This document shows positions 7,967-17,582 of a stretch of DNA of 64,000 bases, piece after piece. Numbering within the stretch: position 1 is the stretch's first letter; each line of letters begins with the position of its first letter. The translations under genes were made by a program, and so were the position numbers. The stretch spans positions 124,001-188,000 of the forward strand of contig JAHHHD010000001.1 of NCBI GenBank assembly GCA_019359505.1, written 5' to 3'. The notes beneath the pieces were generated by a model. It searched no databases. It had not been told where the DNA came from and saw only the letters and a program-made list of their open reading frames with translations. Origin of the DNA: Drouetiella hepatica Uher 2000/2452. GTDB taxonomy: Bacteria > Cyanobacteriota > Cyanobacteriia > Elainellales > Elainellaceae.

Positions 7967-10084
7967 CTATTGAGAAACCTGCGTTGGCGTAGCGACAGCA
8001 GCAGCGACAGCAGCTCCCAGCGGATCAACAGCAGTCCAGCCTTCTGTAGAAGGAAGCAACGTTTCAAAATGCAGGTGTGGCCCAGTAGAGCTGCCGGTAC
8101 TGCCGACTAACCCTAAAACACTGCCCTGCTCTACGCGATCGCCCGGTCTGACGGCGATCGCTGACAGGTGAGCGTAAAGATTTTGCTGTCCTACAGAACT
8201 CGCTTCTACAATCACAGCCAGTCCGTAGCCCCCCATATCTCCAGCCGCGACCACACGACCTGCTAAGGCAGATAGTACCGGAGTGCCAAAGGGCGCACCT
8301 AAGTCAATCCCGCTATGAAAGCGGCGATCGCCCCCAATCGGGTGAGTTCGCCAGCCAAATCCAGAAGTCAGGGGAACAGGGATAGGCAACGGAAAGACCA
8401 TGTCCCTCGCCAGTTGATTACTTTCAGAAGAGACGGTGATGCTGTCGGTCTGCAATCCGCCGCAGTTTGCCGCGATCGTTCTCCAATAGCCTGAAGTTGG
8501 GCTAGAAGTTGGGCTAGAAGTTGGGCTAGAAGCAGGGCTAACCGTCTGATTCACGGCAACAGATTTGTTAGGTGCGCCGACGCTAATTTTGGTTGCTTGT
8601 CTAGAGAGCTTAATTAACTGCGGCAAAGAGGATAGCTGAGATTGGGCATCATATACATCGGCTACATCGGCTTTGTCCGGAAGCCTGATAGCAGACGGGC
8701 TAGCACTGTACATCCAGCTCTCAAGGATAGATTGCAGCGTCGGTATTCCCGAAGGTAGAACCATTCCCAGGTCTTTTACGGTTATCTCAGCTTTTACCTT
8801 AGCCGCATTTACCCCAGTCGCATTGACCAGCCGATCGCCTCCAGTTGAGGCAATGCCAGCCGCCGGGGCGTTTGATAGGCTAACCTGCTGAGGATTTTTT
8901 TGAGGCTGAACCCCAAGAGGAATCGCCGCAACACGGCTGACCTTAACGGTTTGCATAGGAATGGGCTGTACTTGCTTTGCAGTCGGCTTGACGACATGAG
9001 TTGCCAACACCTCATCAGCCGATAGCCGCGCCGCAACTTGTTGACCAATCGGCAAAAAGGACGAGCTGCGTTTGGGCTGTGCTGCAACGAGTTTGCTAGA
9101 TGTATCTCTCTTCGCAGGGACACCAGCCGCAGGGACACCAGCCGCAGGGACACCAGCCGCAGGGATACCAGCCGTAGCGCTGGAGGAATTCAGGCAGCGA
9201 TCGCTCAAGTAGGGCTGAAGCAGTTCTGGCGTTGAAGGCACAGTCAGGTATCCGCCTTCAGGGTAGCTGCCAGCGATCGGCGTCGCGATCGGCGTCACGA
9301 CGACTGCATCTTCTGGCGAATTAACCAGACTGGCGGTATTGACGATCGTTTGTACGGTTGCGGGCTGTCCAGGAACAAGTTGTCCAGCTGCCTCAGCCAC
9401 TTTAGATCCAGACTGCTCAGGCGCAGAAACCGCAAGTTTCTCAATTTCTGCCAGCGTTGCAGCTTGTATTTCAAGAGACAGAGCCGGATGCTGAATAACC
9501 TGCCGCGCGTCTGCAAATTCACCCAGCTGAGCATAGTAAAGGGCAAGCGCCACCAGATTTTGCTGAAGCTGTGCTTCTTTGGAAAGGCGATCGCGGTTTA
9601 CCAGGGCTGCCAATCGCTCTGAAACGGCTTGTCTAGAGGCGGCAAGGCGATCGGATGCTGCGGTGCCTTCCAGATTTTGCCTAACCTTATTTGCAGTTTC
9701 AGCAGTTTTCTCAGTGGGAATAGGTTGAGTTTCTGCATTTGAGGCAGTTTCAGGTGCGGCAGTTTCAGGTACGGCAGCTTCAGGTACGGCGGTTTTGGGC
9801 ATGACAATTTCAGATGCAACAGCCTCAGAAATATCGGCTGCGGGTGCCAGACCTTCGGGTGCAGAGTCACTGGGCTTAGGAGAAGCAATTGTTTCTGGCG
9901 TGGCAACTTCGACAGCCGCCTCCGAACCAGTTGACATGCCGGGGCTTTGGATATCAACGGATGGGCTAGGGGAACTTGGGGGGTTAGATGCGCCGAAGAT
10001 GGGCAGCATATAAACTTCAAGCACGGTTGAAGTCATAAGGACAGTCATTAGAGACTGACCGATAGATTTTTGAAAATGCTTCAT
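7967..10084 (-). CDS. M23-family (LytM-type) cell-wall metallopeptidase, secreted
   Basis: 705 residues. A hydrophobic N-terminus suggests export. A long low-complexity region (about 40-480) holds Pro/Glu/Ala repeats such as AVPEAAVPET, three AAGVP units and three SPTS units. The C-terminal M23 domain (about 555-690) has zinc ligands HxxxD at 590-594 (HSGID) and HLH at 670-672 (HLHFE), plus the catalytic-type His639 in LYAHL. M23 enzymes cut peptidoglycan cross-bridges; all key residues are present, so it is probably active in cell-wall remodelling. It is monocistronic, with about 480 bp upstream before the next gene. The low-complexity DNA is made of in-frame tandem units that probably vary in number. 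Confidence 0.88.
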   Translation of the reverse strand: MKHFQKSIGQSLMTVLMTSTVLEVYMLPIFGASNPPSSPSPSVDIQSPGMSTGSEAAVEVATPETIASPKPSDSAPEGLAPAADISEAVASEIVMPKTAVPEAAVPETAAPETASNAETQPIPTEKTAETANKVRQNLEGTAASDRLAASRQAVSERLAALVNRDRLSKEAQLQQNLVALALYYAQLGEFADARQVIQHPALSLEIQAATLAEIEKLAVSAPEQSGSKVAEAAGQLVPGQPATVQTIVNTASLVNSPEDAVVVTPIATPIAGSYPEGGYLTVPSTPELLQPYLSDRCLNSSSATAGIPAAGVPAAGVPAAGVPAKRDTSSKLVAAQPKRSSSFLPIGQQVAARLSADEVLATHVVKPTAKQVQPIPMQTVKVSRVAAIPLGVQPQKNPQQVSLSNAPAAGIASTGGDRLVNATGVNAAKVKAEITVKDLGMVLPSGIPTLQSILESWMYSASPSAIRLPDKADVADVYDAQSQLSSLPQLIKLSRQATKISVGAPNKSVAVNQTVSPASSPTSSPTSSPTSGYWRTIAANCGGLQTDSITVSSESNQLARDMVFPLPIPVPLTSGFGWRTHPIGGDRRFHSGIDLGAPFGTPVLSALAGRVVAAGDMGGYGLAVIVEASSVGQQNLYAHLSAIAVRPGDRVEQGSVLGLVGSTGSSTGPHLHFETLLPSTEGWTAVDPLGAAVAAAVATPTQVSQ

Positions 10085-10485
10085 CGGAACCTAAAGAACG
10101 ACACGGCGTTGATCCGGCTAAACTTCTGAGACAAAATGTAAGGCAAAAGAATTTCCTTAAGCCCTATAACTTGAAAGATTGAAAAGATGGCGATTGATTA
10201 ACCTGGTCTCTCAGGGCTGGGTAATTAGATGGAAATATCGCTTAAATCTTGCCATGAGATGATCCTCATGACCAGTGTTTTTACGGGGCTTCATCGACAC
10301 TTAATTGGCTAAGCTTGCTTAATCTGCTATTCCACAGAGATAGCCAGTCAATCCGGATAAGCCAAGGTAACGCTGGAAATCTTTCCGCAAAGTGATGACT
10401 TGGACAGCATTCTGTAAAAATTCGTTAAAGCTCAGAAAATCTCCTCAGAACTTTCCGGTTCACAGCTCTGACTTTACTTAATCGG
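10085..10485. other. Intergenic leader of the M23 gene, no gene seen
   Basis: About 400 bp without a convincing frame. It should contain the promoter and leader of the M23 peptidase gene on the minus strand. A small hairpin (CATGAG/CTCATG) lies near 10245-10265. I looked for the conserved ydaO (c-di-AMP) riboswitch motifs that often precede cyanobacterial wall hydrolases and did not see them. Confidence 0.4.
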
Positions 10486-10538
10486 GGTATGAATTTTTTG
10501 AAAGGGTCGCTCAGCGACCCTTTCAAAAAATTCATACC
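10486..10538. repeat. Palindromic hairpin element
   Basis: Two perfect 26-nt arms start GGTATGAATTTTTTGAAAGG, with one unpaired central base. The left flank and arm (CTTAATC..G.ATGAATTTTT) recur in degraded form at about 1666 and 17430. It lies just downstream of the minus-strand GGDEF-EAL gene ending at 10562 and probably terminates it. Confidence 0.8.
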
Positions 10539-10561
10539 TGAAATCAGCAGCGCTACAGCTT

Positions 10562-12436
10562 TTACCAGCGGGGTGATTGCGCGATCAATTGGGTGGCTTC
10601 CTGAGCCGCCAGCGCTTCTGAAAACAAAAAACCTTGACCAAAGTTACATCCTAGCGCTCGGAGTTGAGCCAACTGCTGACTGGTTTCAATGCCCTCCCCG
10701 GTAACATTCATACCCATTGTCTGGGCAATGTTGATGATCAGGGGAATGAGATCCGTAGTTTCTAAGTTGCTATCCATACGTTGAACAAAAGAGCGATCGA
10801 TTTTTAGCGTATCAATCGGGAAAGCGTGCAAATAGCTCAAGGAAGAATACCCGGTGCCAAAATCATCAATGCTGAGCTGAATTTTTCTGGCTCGAAGCTG
10901 CTGCAAAACGTTGACTGCCGATCGGGCATTATCCATCAGCGCACTTTCCGTAATTTCTAGCTTCAAATATTGAGGATCGAGCTGGGTTTCTAGCAAGATT
11001 TGGTCTATCTCTTGCACTAAGTCAGGTTGGGTAAACTGACGGGCTGAAATATTGACACTCATGGACAGATGGGCATCAGGATAGTCTTTTTGCCATCGGT
11101 AGAGCTGCTGACAGGCTGCTTTCAATGCCCAGTTGCCGATCGCATAGATTAGCCCCACCTCTTCAGCCGTTGGGATAAATGCCCCCGGCATCACCAATCC
11201 TCGCTGAGGGTGCTGCCAGCGAATTAGCGCCTCAAACCCAACTATTTTGCCGCTTGTCAAATCAATAATGGGCTGGTAGTAACAGACAAATTCGTTGTGC
11301 TGAAGGGCGCGGCGCAGATCGGTTTCTAGCTGCAAAAGCTCTAGAGTGGCGGCATGCATGGCGGGTGCAAACACCTGATACTGAGCTTTGCCCGAAGCCT
11401 TGGCGCGATACATGGCGGTATCGGCATCTCGGAGCAAATGCTCTGGTCTGCTATAGCTAGAATCGCCGATCGCAACGCCAATACTGGCATTGATAAAAAC
11501 TTCATGATGCTCTAACTGAAATGGATGGGTCAAAGCCTCCAAAATTTGGTCGGCAAGCTGAGCCTGAAGCTTAGAAATGTGAAGCGGGAAGCTATTGGAG
11601 CGATCGATCAAGATGGCAAACTCGTCACCGCCGAGTCGAGCCAGCGTATCCCTTGGAGACAGCAGCGTTGCCAAACGGCGACCAATGGCAATGAGCAGCT
11701 CATCTCCGGCAAGATGGCCGAGAGAATCGTTGACGAGCTTGAAGCGATCGCAGTCTAAAAACAGCACGGCGATCTGCCCTCCAGCGTCATCTTTAATTCG
11801 CTTTAACGCGGTTTCCAAGCGCTGCATAAATAGCGATCGGTTGGGGAGCTGCGTCAGGGCATCGTGGAGCGCCATCCGCATCAACTGAGTCTGTAAAAGC
11901 TGTCGTTCATTAATTTCTTGCTTCAGCTCCTGGTTAGCCAGTTCTAGCTGATGCGTCCGTTCCTGCACGCGCTGCTCTAGCTCGGCAGTCAGCTTTTGGT
12001 TCTTTAACTTGACTGACCTTAAGGTAATCTGCTGTTTTACCCGCGCCAAAACTTCCTCAAGCTGAAAAGGCTTGGTGATATAGTCTGCGCCGCCTACGCT
12101 AAAGGCTTTGGCTTTGTCGTTGCCTTCGCTGAGGGCGCTGAGAAAAATAACAGGGATCTGATTGGTTTGCGGGTTAGCTTTCAGATGTTGGCAGACTTCA
12201 TAGCCGTTCATTTCTGGCATCATGATGTCTAGCAAGATCAAATCAGGCTGCACCGTTTGAGCTGCCATCAAAGCAATTTTCCCATTAATGGCTTTGCGCA
12301 CTCCATAGCCCTGACGGATCAAAATAGTAGAGAGCAGACGCAGATTTTCGGGTGTGTCATCCACAATGAGAATATCTTCTTTGGGCGACCGCTCTTGTTG
12401 AGCAAAATGATGTTGGTGATCGAGGTACTGAGACAT
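10562..12436 (-). CDS. Receiver-GGDEF-EAL cyclic-di-GMP response regulator
   Basis: 624 residues: a receiver domain (about 20-140, phospho-acceptor Asp70 in LILLDIMMPE), a coiled linker (about 145-185), a GGDEF domain with intact GGDEF at 269-273, and an EAL domain with intact EAL at 402-404. The EAL domain keeps the catalytic-region motifs NISARQF, EITES, DDFGTG, KIDRSF and GEGIE. Both cyclase and phosphodiesterase activity are therefore possible. The inhibitory I-site reads SPRD instead of RxxD, so product inhibition is probably absent. It is the last of four minus-strand signalling genes. Its likely phosphodonors are the hybrid kinases upstream. Confidence 0.9.
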   Translation of the reverse strand: MSQYLDHQHHFAQQERSPKEDILIVDDTPENLRLLSTILIRQGYGVRKAINGKIALMAAQTVQPDLILLDIMMPEMNGYEVCQHLKANPQTNQIPVIFLSALSEGNDKAKAFSVGGADYITKPFQLEEVLARVKQQITLRSVKLKNQKLTAELEQRVQERTHQLELANQELKQEINERQLLQTQLMRMALHDALTQLPNRSLFMQRLETALKRIKDDAGGQIAVLFLDCDRFKLVNDSLGHLAGDELLIAIGRRLATLLSPRDTLARLGGDEFAILIDRSNSFPLHISKLQAQLADQILEALTHPFQLEHHEVFINASIGVAIGDSSYSRPEHLLRDADTAMYRAKASGKAQYQVFAPAMHAATLELLQLETDLRRALQHNEFVCYYQPIIDLTSGKIVGFEALIRWQHPQRGLVMPGAFIPTAEEVGLIYAIGNWALKAACQQLYRWQKDYPDAHLSMSVNISARQFTQPDLVQEIDQILLETQLDPQYLKLEITESALMDNARSAVNVLQQLRARKIQLSIDDFGTGYSSLSYLHAFPIDTLKIDRSFVQRMDSNLETTDLIPLIINIAQTMGMNVTGEGIETSQQLAQLRALGCNFGQGFLFSEALAAQEATQLIAQSPRW

Positions 12437-12538
12437 CTGAATCTAAGAAGCATCCAAAAAGCGGGGACGAGAAGCACCTGATAGAGCACAGTATTCCCAG
12501 GAAGGGAGCGCTTTACTCAGCGATTTTACTCAACGATT

Positions 12539-15500
12539 TTACTCAGCAGGTCTGTCAGCAGGTCTGTCAGCAGGTCTGTGCATGGGTTCGGTGAGAGCGA
12601 CAATTTGGTCAAAGCGGAAGCTTTCAGTGAGATCAGTCAGAACGATCGCCAGATCAAGGTGCTCTTCAGGAATTTGATCGATCAAATCAAAAATGAGGCG
12701 ATCGCTACATTGAGAAGCAGCGTATCGCAACTGATTCACCCAGCCAGAAGACATCCCTTGCAAGGCGGTCGGATTCACAGCTGGCTGGTCGAGCATAAGC
12801 GATGAATAGCGCTGCCCATTGCGGCCTGACAAACCCAGTGATGCTAGACTTTCAGACTTCTGTTGAGTTTCTGATTCATAGAGGAATTCCACCCCTAGAT
12901 ATTGACTCAATTTCAGCATCAACTCCTCTCTTTGGAAGGGCTTGCTCACAAAATCATCACAACCCGCTGCAAAAGCTGCCTGCCGCTGTTCTTCAAAAGC
13001 ACTTGCCGTTAGGGCAATAATGATCGTATCTTGCCCTCTGGCAGAAGCCTTAATGCGTTGAGTCGCCTCATAGCCATTCATAATCGGCATCTGGATATCC
13101 ATCCAGATCAGATGCGGCTGCCACTCTTGCCAAATCGCCACAGCTTCTTGCCCGTTGTGGGCTTCCTGCACTTCAAACCCCAGCGTCCTCAGCAACTTGA
13201 CAAGCAGCAAACAATTGGTGAGGCTGTCTTCTACAACCAAAATTCGATAGAGAGGCTGATGGGTGGCTAAGCCTAGGATCTTTGGTTCGGTCGTCTGATA
13301 GGCGATCGCAGATGGCTCATGCCCCAACTCAACCTGAATCTCAAAGCTAAATAAGCTTCCCTCCCCCAATCGACTGCTAACCTTGATCTCGCCGCCCATA
13401 ATCTGCACAAACTTTTGGCTGATGGGTAGCCCTAGCCCGCTACCCTCTGCCGATTGCAGCCCTGTCTTTGTCTGCTCAAAAGGTCTGAACAGCTTATCTA
13501 GCTCATCGGCAGCAATTCCAGAACCCGTGTCTTCAACCTCGAAGAAGAGGGTTCGGGAAGGGGCGATCGAGAATTCTCTCTCTTCCTGCCCTGGCTCATG
13601 CTGCCTAGGCTGCCCTAGCCTAACGCGCAGGATAATACTGCCCTGATGGGTAAACTTGACGGCATTGCCCAAAAGATTGATCAAAACCTGACGGAGCTTA
13701 CTTTCATCGGCATTAATGAATTTCGGAACATTGGAGGCGCGATCGATTACGAGTGCCAGGGCTTTGGCTTTAACCCGTAGCAGCAGCATTTCCTCTAGGC
13801 TATCCAGCAGCCGATAGAAATTAAAGCTGCTCTTGTGCAGGGTAGTACGCCCTGCCTCAATTTTTGACATTTCTAAGATGTCATTAATTAGCCCCAGCAG
13901 ATGGGCACCGCTCCGGCTAATGATGTCTAAGTATTGGCTATGCTCCAGGCTAAGAGAGTCATCGTGATGCATCAGTTGAGCAAAGCCCAAAATGGCGTTA
14001 AGCGGCGTACGCAACTCGTGACTCATGTTAGCCAAAAACTCAGTCTTGGCGCGATTAGCAGCATCGGCGGTTTCTTTCGCCGTTTTTAGCTCTTCGGCCT
14101 GCTGTTGGGTACGGGCAAATAGCTCTGCCTGCTGCACCGCAACGCCGAGCTGAGTACCAATCTGAGTCATCATGCGATTGTCTGCGGCTTCCCACTGGCG
14201 AGGTTCAGAGTTTTGGTAGCTTGCCAGTAGCCCCCACAGCTTGTTGCCACAGAAGATTGGAACGGCAATGTAAGCTCTCGCCTGAAAGGATTTCAAGCGT
14301 TGCAGGTAGCAGTCTTGAAATCCAGCCTTGTCGATATCAGGTACACAAAGATAGGGAGTACCTTTGCTAAAGCTGCCGCCTTGGGTTTCCTGAAGATAAG
14401 TATCTTGACTCAGCGTGGCGTAGGTGCCCAAGTTTTTGATGGCACAGCTCCTGCCTCCCGACAAATTTTCTGACAGGTGCATCTGCTGGAGGTGCTGTTG
14501 AATCAAAGGTACCCAGAGCGGTGCAACAGACTCAGCCACAAATTCGCCGCTCCAATCGGCATGGAAGCGATAAATCACCACCCGATCGCAGTTGAGGGCG
14601 CGGCGTAGCTCCTGGGTGGTAGTAGCAAAAATAGTGTCTAGATCCAGGGTTTGGCGCATCTGCTGAATCACGCGGGCGATCGCCTGCTCCCGTTCCACCG
14701 TTTTTTGCAGAGCCGTCTCTGCCTGCTTTTGGTCGGTAATATCGCTAAGAGTGCAGACAATACGCTCAACGCTACCGTCTAGCGCGAACTGGGGATCAGC
14801 ATTGACCAAGAGCCAGTATCGGCGAGTCTGATAAGGCTCTATGCCAATCACAGCATCGTGAATAGGGCGACGCAGGGCGATCGCTTGCTGTACGGGCAGA
14901 TCCGCGATCGCAAACGGCGCACCATTTTCTTGCAAAAGCTGCCAACCTACACCAAAGACGGGATGCATCTGCTTTTCATCAGAAGAGTTGAGTAGCCGGA
15001 TTGCTGCCCGATTGCGAATTAGGATTTCGGCACGGTTATTGAGCAGCAAAACGCCAACCTGCATTTCTCGAATCAGCATCCTAAAACGCTTTTCGCTTTC
15101 TTGCAGCACCTGCTCTCGCAGCAGATGAACCGCAATGTAGCGATCGAATAGCGACACAGTCAGCGCCAGCATCAGAATCGCGATCGTACCGATGCCGATC
15201 GTGATGGCCAGCTGAGAAGGGTTGAGAAACGCGGTGCTGTCTGTGGAGTTGGGCAGGAGGATAGAGTCGGGCAGGAGGGCAGACTGATTTACCTTAGCGG
15301 TTTCTTCGACTAGCTCACTCCCCATTTCAGGCGGCACAAAATGTGTTGCTGCCATGCCAAGAAGGTGCGTGCTGCCCGTTGCCAATCCCATCATCAGCGC
15401 ACTGCTCAGCCTCTGACGCATTAGCTTTCTAGCGCTCTCTTTGAGAGGACAAGCAAGACGCACCGCCACGAAGGAGAACGCTATAGCTGTGATGACCGAG

Positions 15501-16063
15501 AGGGCAACCCACACAATGTTGTACTGGATACGAACGGGCATCTGCATGGCTGTCAGACTTGCATAGTGCATCCAGGCGATCGCCCCTCCCAGACAGACCG
15601 AACTGCTAACAAACCGGAGCTGCCTCAAGCTGGACTGTCTCAAGCTAGACTGCCTCAAGCTGGATTGCCTCAATAGCCCTAAAGCAATTCCAGAAACCGC
15701 AATGCTGTGAATGAGCGACAACAGAATTTCCCAGGTTTTATAGATCACCCCTTGAGGCAGATCAAACGCCATCATGGCAATGAAATGCGCTAGCCAGATG
15801 CCAGTACCCATAGCGATCGCCCCTCCCAGCAGCCACAGCCAGCGCCTTCGGCGTTCGGTGGGAACATGCCCACGAGCTGCTAAATCTAATGCTGTGTAGG
15901 ATGCAACAATCGAGAGCGCCAGCGAGAGTGCTACTAGGCTCAAGCTGTAAGCGTCAGGGAGCGTGCTAAAGGCGCCAATGAGGAATGCCGTTGTGGAGTT
16001 TGTAAGGGTCACGCGATTTTGGAATGCGGCTAGGCTTGAAGGTAAGGCGCTTAAAAGAGGCAA
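12539..16063 (-). CDS. MHYT-PAS-GAF hybrid sensor histidine kinase
   Basis: 1174 residues. The N-terminus has about seven membrane spans with MHYT-type motifs (GIWLAHFIAMM, AWMHYASLTAMQMP), a sensor thought to bind copper or a gas. It is followed by a PAS domain (about 330-450), a phytochrome-type GAF domain (about 465-650), HisKA (SHELRTPLN), HATPase (NLLGNAVKF, DTGSGI, GSGLGL), and a C-terminal receiver with MDIQMP. No ATG exists at the 5' end; the start is TTG at 16063 or GTG at 16012. Two in-frame repeats are notable: SSLRQ units after the third span and RPAD units at the extreme C-terminus. The GAF domain's chromophore Cys was not located, so light sensing is not claimed. Confidence 0.85.
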   Translation of the reverse strand: MPLLSALPSSLAAFQNRVTLTNSTTAFLIGAFSTLPDAYSLSLVALSLALSIVASYTALDLAARGHVPTERRRRWLWLLGGAIAMGTGIWLAHFIAMMAFDLPQGVIYKTWEILLSLIHSIAVSGIALGLLRQSSLRQSSLRQSSLRQLRFVSSSVCLGGAIAWMHYASLTAMQMPVRIQYNIVWVALSVITAIAFSFVAVRLACPLKESARKLMRQRLSSALMMGLATGSTHLLGMAATHFVPPEMGSELVEETAKVNQSALLPDSILLPNSTDSTAFLNPSQLAITIGIGTIAILMLALTVSLFDRYIAVHLLREQVLQESEKRFRMLIREMQVGVLLLNNRAEILIRNRAAIRLLNSSDEKQMHPVFGVGWQLLQENGAPFAIADLPVQQAIALRRPIHDAVIGIEPYQTRRYWLLVNADPQFALDGSVERIVCTLSDITDQKQAETALQKTVEREQAIARVIQQMRQTLDLDTIFATTTQELRRALNCDRVVIYRFHADWSGEFVAESVAPLWVPLIQQHLQQMHLSENLSGGRSCAIKNLGTYATLSQDTYLQETQGGSFSKGTPYLCVPDIDKAGFQDCYLQRLKSFQARAYIAVPIFCGNKLWGLLASYQNSEPRQWEAADNRMMTQIGTQLGVAVQQAELFARTQQQAEELKTAKETADAANRAKTEFLANMSHELRTPLNAILGFAQLMHHDDSLSLEHSQYLDIISRSGAHLLGLINDILEMSKIEAGRTTLHKSSFNFYRLLDSLEEMLLLRVKAKALALVIDRASNVPKFINADESKLRQVLINLLGNAVKFTHQGSIILRVRLGQPRQHEPGQEEREFSIAPSRTLFFEVEDTGSGIAADELDKLFRPFEQTKTGLQSAEGSGLGLPISQKFVQIMGGEIKVSSRLGEGSLFSFEIQVELGHEPSAIAYQTTEPKILGLATHQPLYRILVVEDSLTNCLLLVKLLRTLGFEVQEAHNGQEAVAIWQEWQPHLIWMDIQMPIMNGYEATQRIKASARGQDTIIIALTASAFEEQRQAAFAAGCDDFVSKPFQREELMLKLSQYLGVEFLYESETQQKSESLASLGLSGRNGQRYSSLMLDQPAVNPTALQGMSSGWVNQLRYAASQCSDRLIFDLIDQIPEEHLDLAIVLTDLTESFRFDQIVALTEPMHRPADRPADRPAE

Positions 16064-16110
16064 AAAAGGCGCACAGCGGCATAGATTGGGCTAGATTGAG
16101 CTGGGCTAAT

Positions 16111-16206
16111 ACCAATTTAAGACCCAAACAGGGCAGATGATTTTCGAGAGCCGCGCGGAGCGCGGCTCTCGAAAATCATCTGCCGCCTCATTTTAAAGTG
16201 GCATAA
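16111..16206. repeat. Palindromic element, family B
   Basis: The ends are ACCAATTTAAGACCCAAACAG on the left and CATTTTAAAGTGGCATA on the right. The hairpin 16132-16184 has perfect 25-nt arms with loop GGA. Its upper stem (GAGAGCCGCGC) is identical to the family A core, although the ends differ. Confidence 0.78.
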
Positions 16207-16268
16207 CTTGGGCTGGTATAACTTGGGCTAGCTTGGGCTGGGCTAGCTTGGGCTAAAAAGCGTGAAGG

Positions 16269-17333
16269 TTAAATTTCTACGACTAAAATAGCGCCCGTCG
16301 GCTGATTTTCTTCTACGAAGATTTTTCCGCCATGAGCTTCGATCGCCATTTTGCAAAAGGCAAGCCCCAGACCCATTTGGGCAACTCCATTAACACAGTC
16401 CCCCACCTCATATTTGTCAAAGATAGACTGGCGTAGCTCTGCTTTTATGCCCTTGCCCTGATCGGCTACTTCTATTCGCACTCGCTGGGTTGAGGAGAAG
16501 CTAATTCTCAGCGTCACCTGGCTGCCGTAGGACGAAAACTTGATGGCATTAGACAGCAGATTATCCAAGACGCGCCGGAGCAAAGCCTCATCGACATAAA
16601 CAGACTGGTGATGAGAAGGAAAATCGCTAATGAGATCAATCTGCTTAGCGAGGGCGATCGCTCGAAAATCGGCGAGGGACTGCTGCGCCAGCTCACAGAG
16701 ATCCACAGACGATCGCTCTAGCACTAGCCTGTCTGCCTCTAGCTTTGCCATCAGCAACAGGCTGTCAATCATCGACTGAAGCTGTTGCCCTGCCTGAAGA
16801 ATTTGCTCAACCTTATGCTGCTGCATTCCCTGTAGCTCGGTGCGCTTGAGAATGGCACAGGACAATATGATGCTGGTTAGCGGATTACGCAGATCGTGAA
16901 TCACCATGTCGGACATATCTTGCCGGAGCTGAAGCGAGGCTTGCAGCGCGTCATGCTGTTTTTTGATTCGCAGCATCGATCGCACCCTTGCCCTTAGCTC
17001 TAGCGGGTTGACGGGTTTATCAATAAAATCATCTGCGCCCGTCTCTAGGCAGCGCGCCAAGACCACCTTGGAGCTGAGCGCCGTCACCATAATCACTGGA
17101 ATATGCTGAGCTGAGCTAGTTTTAATCCAGCGGCAGACTTCAATGCCATCCATATCAGGCATCATTACATCGAGCAAAATCAAGTCGAGTAGGACAGTTT
17201 CTATGCGTTTAATCGCTGCTGCGCCACTTGATGCATAGTGCAGCTCATAGTTTTCGCCAAACAGGATGCCTTCAATAACATCAAATCCACTAGGCTCATC
17301 ATCTACGACTAAAATGGAGTTTTTTTTGTCCAC
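16269..17333 (-). CDS. Receiver-histidine kinase (hybrid, N-terminal receiver)
   Basis: 354 residues with a GTG start at 17333. The receiver comes first (Asp55 in LILLDVMMPD), followed by a coiled linker, HisKA with His146 (MVIHDLRNPLTS), and an HATPase domain with NLLSNAIKF, DQGKGI and MGLGLAFC. It has no membrane or sensor domain, so its input probably comes through the receiver from another kinase. This is a common relay design in cyanobacteria. It lies between two large hybrid kinases on the same strand, about 200-250 bp from each, so co-transcription is possible but not shown. Confidence 0.88.
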   Translation of the reverse strand: MDKKNSILVVDDEPSGFDVIEGILFGENYELHYASSGAAAIKRIETVLLDLILLDVMMPDMDGIEVCRWIKTSSAQHIPVIMVTALSSKVVLARCLETGADDFIDKPVNPLELRARVRSMLRIKKQHDALQASLQLRQDMSDMVIHDLRNPLTSIILSCAILKRTELQGMQQHKVEQILQAGQQLQSMIDSLLLMAKLEADRLVLERSSVDLCELAQQSLADFRAIALAKQIDLISDFPSHHQSVYVDEALLRRVLDNLLSNAIKFSSYGSQVTLRISFSSTQRVRIEVADQGKGIKAELRQSIFDKYEVGDCVNGVAQMGLGLAFCKMAIEAHGGKIFVEENQPTGAILVVEI

Positions 17334-17582
17334 AAGCTCTGATTACCTATACGTTTTTACGCTTTAGTTTTTGCGTTAATTATGCTCTTTTATCCTATGC
17401 CTTCACATCCAAGCACTTTCAGGCATGGCTTAATCGGAGGATGAATTTTTATGTGAGAGGGGCACTTTTGAACAACAGGCTTGTACTCTCAGGGTGCCCA
17501 CTTCGATAGCAAAACAGAGCTGTTTAATCTTGTGTTGGGGCGGGATTCAAATCTGCTGGCAATGGCTCAAGGTATTACTGAA

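Noticed and set aside
10085-10485. ydaO (c-di-AMP) riboswitch before the M23 gene
   Set aside because: The conserved core blocks expected in that riboswitch are not visible on the minus strand.
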